NCBI GenBank assembly: GCA_022703485.1
Contig: JAKLDO010000012.1
Span: forward strand, 1-48,099
DNA length: 48,099 bases
Direction of reading: 5' to 3'
DNA from: a bacterium
GTDB lineage: Bacteria > UBP6 > UBA1177
In this document: piece after piece, positions 32,962 to 42,299 of the stretch
Layout of the letters: each line of letters opens with the position of its first letter
How positions within the stretch are numbered: the stretch's first letter is position 1
Position numbers and translations under genes: made by a program
The notes under the pieces: generated by a model
What the model was told of the DNA's origin: nothing
Databases searched by the model: none
What the model saw: the letters and a program-made list of their open reading frames with translations, nothing else

Positions 32962-34560
32962 TCAGAAAAATAAACTGAACCATATTCCGCCCGAAAATAT
33001 CTGTCCTGAACTTGTATATCCGGGATAACCGGGGTTATTTGTCTGAAAACCTGCTGATTCAGGCATTGTTTCGCCGTTACAGTTTTCATCCGGATTGAAC
33101 TCGTCACAGACAGAATCCGGGAATTCATCAACAACCTTTCCATCTTTACCGAGCGAATTGGGCTCACCCTCCTCCTTAACAGTTTTGCGCTCGATCATTA
33201 TCTGTGCCTGAAAATTCACACCTGTCTCAAGTTTCACATCTTTTATGTTCCATGTGTAGCTGAAACCGGCTCCGATACTGACTTTATTATTATCAACATA
33301 ATTTGTTCTACCCGTCTGATCAGGAACAGGTGACATGAAATAACCGAGATCAACACCCGTTTTTATCGCCTTATATTCAAATGAAGTACCGAGAATGAAT
33401 TCCCAGGTGTCCTTCCATTTCATTGAATCGACAGTCTCATACTTCCAGCCTCCGCGACTGATAATGTTGCCGTCTTCATCTTCATTGATGATAGTTCTGT
33501 CCCAATACACGCTGTCTTCAGGGTTCTCGTTGTATCTGTTAATGTATTTCGACCATTGTCTCCATATTGCCGTGAAACCGAGATTGAATTTAAGGTCCTG
33601 CGCTATTTTCCAGTCAACGAGCGCTATCGACGGAGCAAGCTGAAGAGGTTTATAGCTGTACGCCACCTCAAGATTGTTTGTATTGATCTCAGCCTCTTTC
33701 TCTCTGTCAATGTACCAGAATGTTATTTTGTTCCTGACATCGATGTCAGTTTTTGTAGGAAGATGTGCTGTAAAACCTACCTGTATAGGCCCCCACGGCT
33801 TGATAATAAGTCCGAAATGAGGCATGAACTTCGCTTTTATTGATGTATCCGCATGGATCTTGTTCTCGTTCTTTCCGGCATCAGGAGTGAAAACTGTTGA
33901 ATTGACGACCGCTTCCGCTGAAGCAGTAACCCCGACACCTGCATAAACCCATTTGTATCCGCCTGAAAGAGCAAGCGACAGATTAAAAGAGCTCATTCTG
34001 TCATCATAAAGTTCATAATGAAGTGAATTGGAGAAATTTGACTCCCTTTCATCTGAAAAGAACGAGTTCTGTTTCATCAGATTTGTTATCGGGATCAATC
34101 CGTAAAAACCAAGTGCGATGTAATCTTTCCAGATCGGAAAAACCAGTCCCAGAGCACCATATAACTCGCCGCTTTTTGTTGAATCTCCGCCTCTTTCATC
34201 AAGATCGGCTGACGGTCTTGTCTTGTAAGGAAGATTTGTCTCAAGAGATTCAAGTCCTTCCTGAGTAGCACCGTATATACCTGTTCCGTCATCAACATTC
34301 CCGACCACATCAGTCCCAGCCGGTTTATCCATCAGGGAAATATCAAGATTCTGATAAGCATAGAAAAAATTAAGGGAGAATCTTCTTTCCATGAGAGTAA
34401 GCAGTGCAGGATTGAAATATGTAACCTCGGCACCCTGGGCAAAAACTCTTGCTGAATACGGGTTGGTCGTTCCCGGTGCGCCTATTGTTTCAGACAGAGG
34501 AGATGAATTTAATTCCAGACAAAGAACAGCCGTTATCAGCAGGAAAAGCAATTTTTTCAT
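32962..34560 (-). CDS. FadL/TodX (OmpP1)-like outer-membrane transport protein
   Basis: About 532 residues with a signal peptide (MKKLLFLLITAVLCLELNSS). The mature start (TIGAPGTTNPYSARVFAQGAEVTYFNPALLTLMERRF) has the N-terminal hatch pattern of FadL-type barrels, with the conserved G..A..NPA element. Amphipathic strands follow through the protein, ending in GGIWFSLFF with a terminal Phe. FadL proteins let hydrophobic molecules cross the outer membrane; the ligand here is unknown. Start is ATG 34560 (or 34566); an upstream TTG is rejected. It heads a two-gene unit with the acidic lipoprotein. Confidence 0.75.
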   Translation of the reverse strand: MKKLLFLLITAVLCLELNSSPLSETIGAPGTTNPYSARVFAQGAEVTYFNPALLTLMERRFSLNFFYAYQNLDISLMDKPAGTDVVGNVDDGTGIYGATQEGLESLETNLPYKTRPSADLDERGGDSTKSGELYGALGLVFPIWKDYIALGFYGLIPITNLMKQNSFFSDERESNFSNSLHYELYDDRMSSFNLSLALSGGYKWVYAGVGVTASAEAVVNSTVFTPDAGKNENKIHADTSIKAKFMPHFGLIIKPWGPIQVGFTAHLPTKTDIDVRNKITFWYIDREKEAEINTNNLEVAYSYKPLQLAPSIALVDWKIAQDLKFNLGFTAIWRQWSKYINRYNENPEDSVYWDRTIINEDEDGNIISRGGWKYETVDSMKWKDTWEFILGTSFEYKAIKTGVDLGYFMSPVPDQTGRTNYVDNNKVSIGAGFSYTWNIKDVKLETGVNFQAQIMIERKTVKEEGEPNSLGKDGKVVDEFPDSVCDEFNPDENCNGETMPESAGFQTNNPGYPGYTSSGQIFSGGIWFSLFF

Positions 34561-34703
34561 TATCATTACCCGTATGTACTTGTAAATAACCAAATAAACT
34601 ATTTGTTAATACCAGAAATCCGCTATTCTGTCAAGAAGTTATGTGCTTTTTTTGTACTCAGGTGTCATGTCGTTTTTCTTTCAGATAATCTATTGATTTC
34701 AGT

Positions 34704-34730
34704 AAAAAAAAAGGGGCCCGGAGGCCCCTT
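34704..34730 (-). terminator. Rho-independent terminator of the zinc protease operon
   Basis: AAGGGGCC (34711-34718), CGGA loop, GGCCCCTT (34723-34730): a perfect 8-bp GC-rich stem. On the minus strand nine T residues follow. It is 22 bases after the protease stop. Confidence 0.93.
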
Positions 34731-34752
34731 AAAAATTCTTTCTCAGATCCGA

Positions 34753-37700
34753 TCAGTCGCGCTGAACATAGAATACAGCTGTACCGAACTGATCAATTAC
34801 GAATGAATTGAGCTGATCAAGTGTAGTTTCCATTATTACCAGTCTGCTGAAAGCTTCAGCTGAACCTAATGATGCGTCAAACACTTCCTGTTCCTTGAGT
34901 ATCTTCGCATCTCTTACAACTCTGTATGAAGGTGCGTACCTTGCATATTTGTCGCCAAGGAATTTCTTGAAATCATCTATTGTCGCAAATCTTACATTTT
35001 CGCCGTCAGCATTGATCCTTGCAACCTCTGCTGTAACCTCAGCGGTTGTCCAGTCCGGATGTGCCTTTATGACAACTTCTGTGAGATACCAATCCGGCCA
35101 TTTTGCATCTACAAGGCACGGAGAAAGGTCTTCAAGACCGTCAGCAAGCCTCTCTTCTCTGCATTTTCTCCATCCTCTGTAGCTGAATGAATCCGCATTG
35201 TCCATTGCGCCGACAGGAATACTCGCTCTGTAGTAAACATTCTCATCCTGGCTGAGGAACTGCTCTTCATTAACATCAGGAATCGGGTAAAGGCTTATTT
35301 CATACGCCGGAATCACATTTGTTATCCATCTTCTGAGAACTGATGTATCTGCAGAAATATTAGCCATATTACCCATAGCCCAGTAATTCGGCCACATCTT
35401 ATCAAAATAGATCCAGCCTGCATGTACAGGAACATATCTTCCCGGTTTAGCTTCGCTTACCATAGAACACAGATTGATAACAGGTTCATAGGAACCCTGA
35501 AGTGTGGAAGCCTGCGGCCAGAATGAAGGAACTGCACCGAAATTGGTAAGAACATTTGCAGGAAGCTGTGCTTTTACAACAGAACCGCCGATGGTCGCAT
35601 CAACACAGTACGGAGAGAATGTCATTACGGATTCTTCTGTTGCAATATCAGAAAGAACATTGAACACAACATTTTCAAGTCCTGGCATCAGCTGATAAAG
35701 GCTGTTAGCTCTGCTTTCCCTTCTGTATTTGCCGTCAAACCATCCGGAATTGGAAAGTGTGAAGAGCGAAACCATCTTCTCTTCAGCAAATCCTCTTCTG
35801 ATGACCTTATCATAGTAGATACCGGGGTTGTCCTGAATGTCATAACGGTCTCTGTGGTAACGACCCATGCTTGCAGGAACTTTTATGAATGCACTCTTAG
35901 GAATTCCGAAAGGATCAGGATCGGAGCTTATACCGTCAATGTAGTTGTCTGTCGACTGATAGTAATATGTCTGACCATCAGGATCTGTCGGATTATAAAG
36001 TTTATTTGCAGCTGTAACATCATTATCAACCTTCATGTACTCACCTGCTGAAGGCTTATAGATGCTCTCAAAAAGAAGGTAATTAACACCTTCCATACCT
36101 GCGAGGGCATGGTCGCCAAGACCCATCGGTGTCATACCTCTGAGTTTATCATTTGCATCGATCCAGTACTCTTCGCCAAGAAGAGCTTTTGAATGCTCTT
36201 TGCAAAGATGGTCGTCAACAAGAACAAAGGAATCCTCTGTCTCGCCTACCGGGATGGTCATCGTAGAACAGCCGTCCTCTGAATTCCAGAGCGGAACATG
36301 CGGGAACCACTTGCCGTAAGCATAGAAGTTGTAGTCGAGAAGGAAGTGAACGAACTTATACTGTTTGAACAGTGAATCGTGTATCATCTTCATTGAAGTT
36401 CTGCCGCGGAACTCTCTGAACTTCGGGTTACCTCTTCTGAAGAATCTGAGGTAGTAGAACATATCTTCCATGTCGACCATCTGTCTTACTATATCTGTTG
36501 CAAGGTATCCGCCGTCGAAAGTATTCGCTTTCGGCTCGTCATAAGACTTTTCATCAGATACAAAAACATACTCATAGTGACTACCGTCATTTACAAGATA
36601 GGTTGTATTTCCTTCGCAGTAGTACTGATCAGGATCTGCACCGTCGCAGTCATGTTTGAATTTGTAAGAACCGTCTTCATTTGTCATTATGTTGCCAAGG
36701 AGTGTTCTCTGGAACCTCGGGATCATCCTGATGACTTTTTCACCATTTTCATAATATTCAACGGTTTCTCTCGGTTTTTGAACCTTTATGAGTTTACCGT
36801 CGTCACCGATGAAAGGAGAGTTGTACTTTACATAATCAGGATATCTCGGATCTCTAAGCCCGTTTACAAGCTCAGGGTTCGGGTCATTCGCATCACCTTC
36901 GAAAACTATAAGACCGTAGTCTTTTCCGCCTTCGACCATGTACTGCTCTATCGAACGGCCGTAAACAAGTTTAAGAGCCGCTTTGTCATATTTTCCAAGA
37001 CCGTTAGCATGAATATACGCCTCTCTCTGGTAATCCATGACAGAGTTGTATGTATAGTAACCGATGTCGGAACCGAAAGATTTCTTATATTTATAAACTT
37101 TTGTACCGATAGTGGTAGGATCGTAGTCAGCTTTTGCAGCTTCTTCCCTGACAAGCTTCTCAACACCTTCCATCATTGTCGGATAGTTCCTTGTAGCATA
37201 GTACTCGTCACCGTAATTATTGATATCCGTAGAACCGGCGAAATTGTGCCTGAGACCAACAGTGTGACCCATTTCGTGCTGAGCGACACCTTTGTACATA
37301 AGTTTTTCAAGCTCATCATAGATCGAATAGATAAGAGCTTTTTCATATTTTTCCGAACCGGTCTTGCCATCATTCCAGTTAGTGATCTCTTCACGGAGTG
37401 CAAGCTGTTTAGCTTTTATAAAGTTAATGATCGTTCCATCGAGGAAGCTTTCATCATAGTCAAAGTCAAGAGCTTTTGCATCCATCCATCTGAGCATCTG
37501 AGCTTCCATAAGAGCAGGACCGCCGTACCACGGTTCCATGATCTCTTTTTCTGCGTCTGAGTATGAAGGACTGTCTGCAGGATCCGACCATGGATAAAGC
37601 GCTCTCTTAATAGAATAGGGAACCATCTCTGTTTCCCACTTTGTTCCTTTTATAGCACCGAATTTAAAGGTATCATATTTCTGAGATTTTGCCTGGAACA

Positions 37701-39978
37701 TGTCAACATACTCCTCAAGAGCTCCTTTCTGCATTTCAAGAGGAAGGTTCGGATTGAGGGTAGCCATCGGCTTATTTATCATTCTCATGCTGTTATTTCT
37801 GAGATTCGTAGAAACCGATTTAGGCTGATATGTAGCAGGTTTATTGTTCCATGCGACTTCAGGGTATTTTTCATAATCGGGATTGAGAAGATCTTCAAAA
37901 TCCCATGCGGCAGGATCATCTTTGTCAATGATCATTCTTGCCATTTCAACTGCTCTGCTGGTCGCCCATGCAAGAACTGAACCGGCTATATTGGATCCGC
38001 CGCCGAGAGACATACCTGTCTCAGGGTTCACATTCCACTGAGAAACACCGAGAATACCGTATTCTGTCGGTTTATCAACCCAGTTTATAAGCGCACCGAA
38101 CTGGTTTCCATTATCATACTTGTGTCTGAGCACAGGCTGTCCATCCTCAACATCACAGGTTCTTTCTTCTGTGAGAACACAAGCTGCTTTGGCTTCTACA
38201 AGACCTTCAGGGCATTCTTCGTTTTCGCTGAATATCTTGCAATCCCAGCGGTCGCCTCTCCATTCTGCGTTACCTGCTTCATTAACATAAAGAGCTGTTG
38301 CTTCTGCATTGTTGGTGTAGCAGGTCTCAAATGTCATAGCCTTATCTTCTTTGTAAAGAGCCGCCTCTTCAGGTTCAACGCATATCTTTACAGCATTTTC
38401 ACGACTGTCAGAAGAGTAATTGAAATAGTTGTTATAACCGTAAAGCGATTTTCCGTCTCTTGCAGGAATAAACGCTTCAACAGGGTTCTGAACCATTACA
38501 ACCATATCATTTTTGTATTCTTCCATAACTTCTGCGATCTCAGAATTTGCAGAACCGTCCTCATTTTCATCAATGAAGGAACCATCCCACTTCTGAATCC
38601 ATGCATGTGTTTCAGGCACAAAACACTTTGATTTCCAGTCAACCTTGGAAAGATCGCCAAGATACCAGTACTGGTCACGGACAGTAACACCGTTGACTTC
38701 CTTGAAGAAATCGTTCTTGTAATTTTCAACATACCATTTTTCGAACTTACGGGTATCACTTCCTGGATTCATTGCTGCATACCTTGCGGCAAGCATTGCA
38801 TGGTTGAAATCCTTTGTAATTGAACAGTTAATAGGAATGATACGAAGCGGCGTCTTGGGTGAAGACATAAATACAAGTTTCTGCTGATATTTAACTTTTT
38901 TCAGACAGGTATTGAAATCTTCATCTTTACCGCACTTGAAATTCCAATTCTTTTCCGCATCTGCCCATGCCACATTGAAGTAGTTGGCAAGAATGTGGTA
39001 ATTATCATCTTTGTATCCGTGATAATTGTCATATCCTTTGAATTTATTCGTGAAATATCCATATTCCCTGAAAAGTTCGTCCTGGAACTCAAGAGGTCTG
39101 AAGCCGTTATCCTTTGAACCCTTCTTCCAGAGGAACGATCTTGTTGCAAGATCATAATCTCTTTTTCCAACAACATCTCTGTTAACTTTTGAGAAAACGA
39201 AACGATAAGTAACGCCGGCAGGCTCAGTACCCACAAATTCTTCTACATCTTCCATAGTGTAAACATTTTCCCAGTCATTGCGGGGAGCAAGATATTCCGT
39301 AGATGTAAACTGGAACCACTGCACTTCTTTTGCGGTCCTTTCTTTATCGTCCGCAATTGCAGTATACTCACGGTATTTCTTGGGAGTTATAAATGTGCCG
39401 TCATGAGCATAGAATTCCCAGTCTTTACCGACTGTAATTCCATATCTGTAGAATGGAGCACCCCATTCTATAGTCATAGTAAGATACTTGAGCTCAAAAT
39501 TGCTTGTGCCAGTGAAAGTATCTACAGCAAGTGCAAAGTAACGCCTTTCATTCCATGGTCTATCCTGATTAATACCAAGTACCGGAAGAGCTTCTCCGGT
39601 TGTCGGGTTTTCAGAAGGAACGATGTCATAATGCATTGCAATCGGGAAAGAAACAATCGGTGTTTCATTGACATCAATGTTCTCATTTGTGTCTACAGCT
39701 GTAAGATTATCCCAAACGCTGTAACCGATAAGCCAGTTCTCTGTAATTTTCCACTTAACTATCTTTCCATCGTTCGACTCGCCTATGAACGCATAATCTG
39801 CGGTATAGGGAAGATCCACAATGGTCTGACGGAGAAAGAACTCTCCTTCGAACAACCTTTTGTCCAGAGAGAGCTCGGGTGATTTGTCCACTGCGTCTCT
39901 TTCTGTCGTACATGATACTGCGATCATGACAACAATAAGAGCTGCAAGCAGTGAAAATGCTCTTTTAAACCAGTTCAT
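34753..39978 (-). CDS. Very large zinc-dependent metalloprotease lipoprotein (EcxA-like domain)
   Basis: 1741 residues with a lipoprotein signal (LIVVMIAVSCTTERD). The catalytic signature is HEMGHTVGLRH (H901, E902, H905, H911), followed by NFAGS and further on YNSVMDYQRE, where the Met can supply the metzincin Met-turn. This HExxHxxGxRHNF context belongs to the EcxA-type zinc-dependent metalloprotease family common in Bacteroidetes and related diderms. The protein is twice the family's usual length, with ~880 residues before the active site. It lies 18 bases after a barrel gene and is followed by a strong terminator, so the pair is one operon. AAGGAGG precedes the ATG. Substrate unknown; probably surface protein processing or nutrient acquisition. 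Confidence 0.85.
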   Translation of the reverse strand: MNWFKRAFSLLAALIVVMIAVSCTTERDAVDKSPELSLDKRLFEGEFFLRQTIVDLPYTADYAFIGESNDGKIVKWKITENWLIGYSVWDNLTAVDTNENIDVNETPIVSFPIAMHYDIVPSENPTTGEALPVLGINQDRPWNERRYFALAVDTFTGTSNFELKYLTMTIEWGAPFYRYGITVGKDWEFYAHDGTFITPKKYREYTAIADDKERTAKEVQWFQFTSTEYLAPRNDWENVYTMEDVEEFVGTEPAGVTYRFVFSKVNRDVVGKRDYDLATRSFLWKKGSKDNGFRPLEFQDELFREYGYFTNKFKGYDNYHGYKDDNYHILANYFNVAWADAEKNWNFKCGKDEDFNTCLKKVKYQQKLVFMSSPKTPLRIIPINCSITKDFNHAMLAARYAAMNPGSDTRKFEKWYVENYKNDFFKEVNGVTVRDQYWYLGDLSKVDWKSKCFVPETHAWIQKWDGSFIDENEDGSANSEIAEVMEEYKNDMVVMVQNPVEAFIPARDGKSLYGYNNYFNYSSDSRENAVKICVEPEEAALYKEDKAMTFETCYTNNAEATALYVNEAGNAEWRGDRWDCKIFSENEECPEGLVEAKAACVLTEERTCDVEDGQPVLRHKYDNGNQFGALINWVDKPTEYGILGVSQWNVNPETGMSLGGGSNIAGSVLAWATSRAVEMARMIIDKDDPAAWDFEDLLNPDYEKYPEVAWNNKPATYQPKSVSTNLRNNSMRMINKPMATLNPNLPLEMQKGALEEYVDMFQAKSQKYDTFKFGAIKGTKWETEMVPYSIKRALYPWSDPADSPSYSDAEKEIMEPWYGGPALMEAQMLRWMDAKALDFDYDESFLDGTIINFIKAKQLALREEITNWNDGKTGSEKYEKALIYSIYDELEKLMYKGVAQHEMGHTVGLRHNFAGSTDINNYGDEYYATRNYPTMMEGVEKLVREEAAKADYDPTTIGTKVYKYKKSFGSDIGYYTYNSVMDYQREAYIHANGLGKYDKAALKLVYGRSIEQYMVEGGKDYGLIVFEGDANDPNPELVNGLRDPRYPDYVKYNSPFIGDDGKLIKVQKPRETVEYYENGEKVIRMIPRFQRTLLGNIMTNEDGSYKFKHDCDGADPDQYYCEGNTTYLVNDGSHYEYVFVSDEKSYDEPKANTFDGGYLATDIVRQMVDMEDMFYYLRFFRRGNPKFREFRGRTSMKMIHDSLFKQYKFVHFLLDYNFYAYGKWFPHVPLWNSEDGCSTMTIPVGETEDSFVLVDDHLCKEHSKALLGEEYWIDANDKLRGMTPMGLGDHALAGMEGVNYLLFESIYKPSAGEYMKVDNDVTAANKLYNPTDPDGQTYYYQSTDNYIDGISSDPDPFGIPKSAFIKVPASMGRYHRDRYDIQDNPGIYYDKVIRRGFAEEKMVSLFTLSNSGWFDGKYRRESRANSLYQLMPGLENVVFNVLSDIATEESVMTFSPYCVDATIGGSVVKAQLPANVLTNFGAVPSFWPQASTLQGSYEPVINLCSMVSEAKPGRYVPVHAGWIYFDKMWPNYWAMGNMANISADTSVLRRWITNVIPAYEISLYPIPDVNEEQFLSQDENVYYRASIPVGAMDNADSFSYRGWRKCREERLADGLEDLSPCLVDAKWPDWYLTEVVIKAHPDWTTAEVTAEVARINADGENVRFATIDDFKKFLGDKYARYAPSYRVVRDAKILKEQEVFDASLGSAEAFSRLVIMETTLDQLNSFVIDQFGTAVFYVQRD

Positions 39979-39995
39979 AATAAAACCTCCTTAAA

Positions 39996-41285
39996 TTAGA
40001 AACTGTATGAATAGCCAATGTTAGCATAAACTACTGTAAATTTGGGTTTAAACGGATAGTTTGCATCTCCGTTCTTCACCTCAGGATCACCTTCAAAAGA
40101 ATTATACGAATAATTACCGTTGCTGTACTCAGGCGCATTTGTGGTCACGCCGAGATTGAAATTCCAATCCTTGTAAACATATGAAAGGGAAGCCCCGAAT
40201 GTAAACAGATAATACCATTCATCATTTGCCATACTACTTTCCCAGTCAGTATTCTCATCATAATCAAGCTGATAATTCCTTCCTATCAGAGAACCTCCTT
40301 TTACAGAAATCGTAAGACTCTTGTATCCGAGAGACAGTCCTGCTCCGAGACTGAACATATGTTCATTCACGACATCCAGCATTTCATTCGAATAATCATC
40401 CCATGCATATCCTTCTTCTGCAAAAGTTTTAGAATAGTTGAAATTCAATCCGACACTTAGAGATGTTTCTTTTGCAACTTTGAAAGATCTCTTTACACCT
40501 AAGTTCGCAGAAAGTATAGTGTATATTTTATACTGTTCCCATAATTCAGTAGATGTAAAAGGAAGTGCAACAGATATCCCTGCATTTCCGCCCATTTCCC
40601 AGAAAAGCTTGAAAGGCTGTGAAAGAGCCAGATTCAACGGTGTACCGTCAAACACTCCTGAGTTCACTTTCTTGTTTGTTACGGAACCGTCCTCTTCCAT
40701 TGGACCTGCCAGATCCATATCATACCTGTACCCTGCATTTAATCCCACATCAGCACCGAAGCTCATTTTCCACGGGAAGGTATAGGATGCTCCAAGGTTC
40801 AAATTATATCCGAAACTTTTTCTTTCCTTCGCAAGTCCGTGCGAAATACCTGTAGAAACGCTGACATTGAACTTTTTATCGCTCTTTTCTTTGTCATCTT
40901 TTTTATCAGCTTCTCCTTCGCCCTCACTTTCAACCTTGGCTGTTACTTTCGGCTCGTCAGCTTTAACTTCAGCCATAGGTGCCGGTTCAGCTGGTTTCTG
41001 TTCAGCAGCCTGAGCAGGTTCAGCTGGTTTCTGTTCCTCGACCTTGGCTTCCTCAGCAGGAGCTTTCACAGCTTCTTCAGGCTTTTGTTCAGCCTCTTTC
41101 TCAGCTTCCTCTTTGGCTTCTTCTTTCTTTTCAGCTTCCTCTTTCTTTACCTCTTCACCGCCCGGCGCCGCTTCCTCTGAAACAGCTTCTTCCGTCCCCT
41201 CAGTCTCTTCAGCTGCGTCTTCAGCTAACACAGGGACCATGAAAATGAGCAAAAGAGCAAGAAAGTAAACTTTAAATACTTTCAA
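39996..41285 (-). CDS. Outer-membrane beta-barrel with Glu/Ala/Pro/Lys-rich linker
   Basis: About 429 residues: a signal peptide ending near VPVLAEDA, then some 110 residues of low-complexity Glu, Ala, Lys and Pro repeats (EEAKEEAEKEAEQKPEEA, EQKPAEPAQAAEQKPAEPAP), then amphipathic strands ending YANIGYSYSF with the terminal Phe of outer-membrane barrels. The best ribosome binding site (GGAGG) points to a TTG start at 41285; ATG at 41297 lies inside or before that site. It is the first gene of an operon with the giant zinc protease and may be its surface partner. Confidence 0.78.
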   Translation of the reverse strand: MKVFKVYFLALLLIFMVPVLAEDAAEETEGTEEAVSEEAAPGGEEVKKEEAEKKEEAKEEAEKEAEQKPEEAVKAPAEEAKVEEQKPAEPAQAAEQKPAEPAPMAEVKADEPKVTAKVESEGEGEADKKDDKEKSDKKFNVSVSTGISHGLAKERKSFGYNLNLGASYTFPWKMSFGADVGLNAGYRYDMDLAGPMEEDGSVTNKKVNSGVFDGTPLNLALSQPFKLFWEMGGNAGISVALPFTSTELWEQYKIYTILSANLGVKRSFKVAKETSLSVGLNFNYSKTFAEEGYAWDDYSNEMLDVVNEHMFSLGAGLSLGYKSLTISVKGGSLIGRNYQLDYDENTDWESSMANDEWYYLFTFGASLSYVYKDWNFNLGVTTNAPEYSNGNYSYNSFEGDPEVKNGDANYPFKPKFTVVYANIGYSYSF

Positions 41286-41344
41286 AATCTCCTCCATTTA
41301 TAAAATCACACAGCAAATTCAACTATAAATTTCCAAACTCCGGT

Positions 41345-41373
41345 AACATAGTAAAAACGATCACTAAAGTCAA
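41345..41373 (-). promoter_or_regulatory. Promoter of the barrel / zinc protease operon
   Basis: On the minus strand TTGACT (41368-41373), 17-base spacer, TATGTT (41345-41350); matches are 5/6 and 4/6. The leader is about 50 bases to the first gene. Confidence 0.6.
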
Positions 41374-41470
41374 ATGTATAAAGAACATTTTTTTAACGCA
41401 CACGCTATAAAGCAAAAATCCGTCCGAACTTTTTTATCCAGTTATTTCAGGATAATATCACTTAAAAACA

Positions 41471-42298
41471 TCAGTTTAAAAGCTCAACATCTGTCACCAG
41501 AATACTGAAAAGGAAAGTCTGGTCGCCCCTTTTTTCAGGTCCGAAAAAAAGTCTCCCGATGACTCTCACAAGAACTACCTGTTTGAACAGCTTCTCCCGT
41601 TCGACTTTGAACGGGGTCTCACCCCTATCTTTATAGACATACACTACATCTGCAAGGGTTGGTGGATTGCAGAACACGCAGCCGGCAAGGACAATGCTCG
41701 GATTGGAAAGCCAGAATGCGGAAAAATTGCCATCCTCCGGTATTTTATCGACCGGCATTACAGCCCCCGTCATTACAACAGCGGCTCCATTCAGTTTTTC
41801 AACAACTTCTGCAGGAAGGGATTCCTTTATCCTGAAATATGTGTAGACCTTCTTGAGTCCTCCGAATGTGAGAGGATGAAGCCTTGAGAAATCGGGTTCC
41901 ACAATATCATAACTGCCGTGTTTCTTCTCTTTTTCGTTCAGTTTATCTGCCGCTTTAAGAACTACTTTCTCTCCGTGCTTCTGATAACTGTCAGATATCG
42001 ATTCATTTGCTTTCTTAAACTTTTCCGATGCTTTTACGGGTTCTTTTTTATCATCATCTGCCTGTTCCGCATCATCCTTGTTATCTATTGGAACTGTCTT
42101 TTGAGCTTCAGCGGTCTCTTTTACAGGCTCGCTTTTGGAAATGTCGCCCATTTCCGATATGGCATCACGACCCTGATATTTCTCAGGAAGGAGCTTTTCT
42201 GACATATCTTTTTCAGGTCTGAGCTCATATATTACGGTAACAAGAACCGCCAGAGCAAGGATTGAAAGTTTGATGATGAGTTTCTTTTTCTTTGACAT
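41471..42298 (-). CDS. DUF3299-like periplasmic/membrane-anchored protein of a metal-related ABC system
   Basis: 275 residues: a basic start and one membrane anchor (LIIKLSILALAVLVTVIYEL), a Lys/Glu/Ser-rich spacer of about 110 residues, then a globular C-terminus (LTFGGLKKVYTYF ... GAAVVMTGAVMPVD ... LAGCVFCNPPTLADVVYVY ... VVLVRVIGRLFFG). The CVFCNPP segment, with its CxxC, and the overall strand pattern resemble DUF3299 proteins. It starts one base after the permease stop, so the gene belongs to the ABC cluster. In gamma-proteobacteria DUF3299 genes occur with LolD-like ATPases and FtsX-like permeases in zinc-responsive clusters (recollection). A direct function is not known. Confidence 0.7.
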   Translation of the reverse strand: MSKKKKLIIKLSILALAVLVTVIYELRPEKDMSEKLLPEKYQGRDAISEMGDISKSEPVKETAEAQKTVPIDNKDDAEQADDDKKEPVKASEKFKKANESISDSYQKHGEKVVLKAADKLNEKEKKHGSYDIVEPDFSRLHPLTFGGLKKVYTYFRIKESLPAEVVEKLNGAAVVMTGAVMPVDKIPEDGNFSAFWLSNPSIVLAGCVFCNPPTLADVVYVYKDRGETPFKVEREKLFKQVVLVRVIGRLFFGPEKRGDQTFLFSILVTDVELLN

Positions 42299-42299
42299 G

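Noticed and set aside
36577-37560. A long (327-codon) open frame on the + strand
   Set aside because: It lies wholly opposite the zinc protease gene, has no ribosome binding site, and reads as hydrophobic, Ile/Phe/Val-rich noise typical of the complement of a real gene.
40839-41268. Overlapping + strand open frames rich in Ser, Leu, Gln and Phe
   Set aside because: They are the complement of the Glu/Ala/Lys/Pro repeat linker of the barrel gene; low-complexity codons leave all frames open.
41424-41454. TTATCC/GGATAA inverted repeat after the DUF3299-like gene
   Set aside because: On the gene's own strand it is followed by A residues, not T, so it does not make a Rho-independent terminator.
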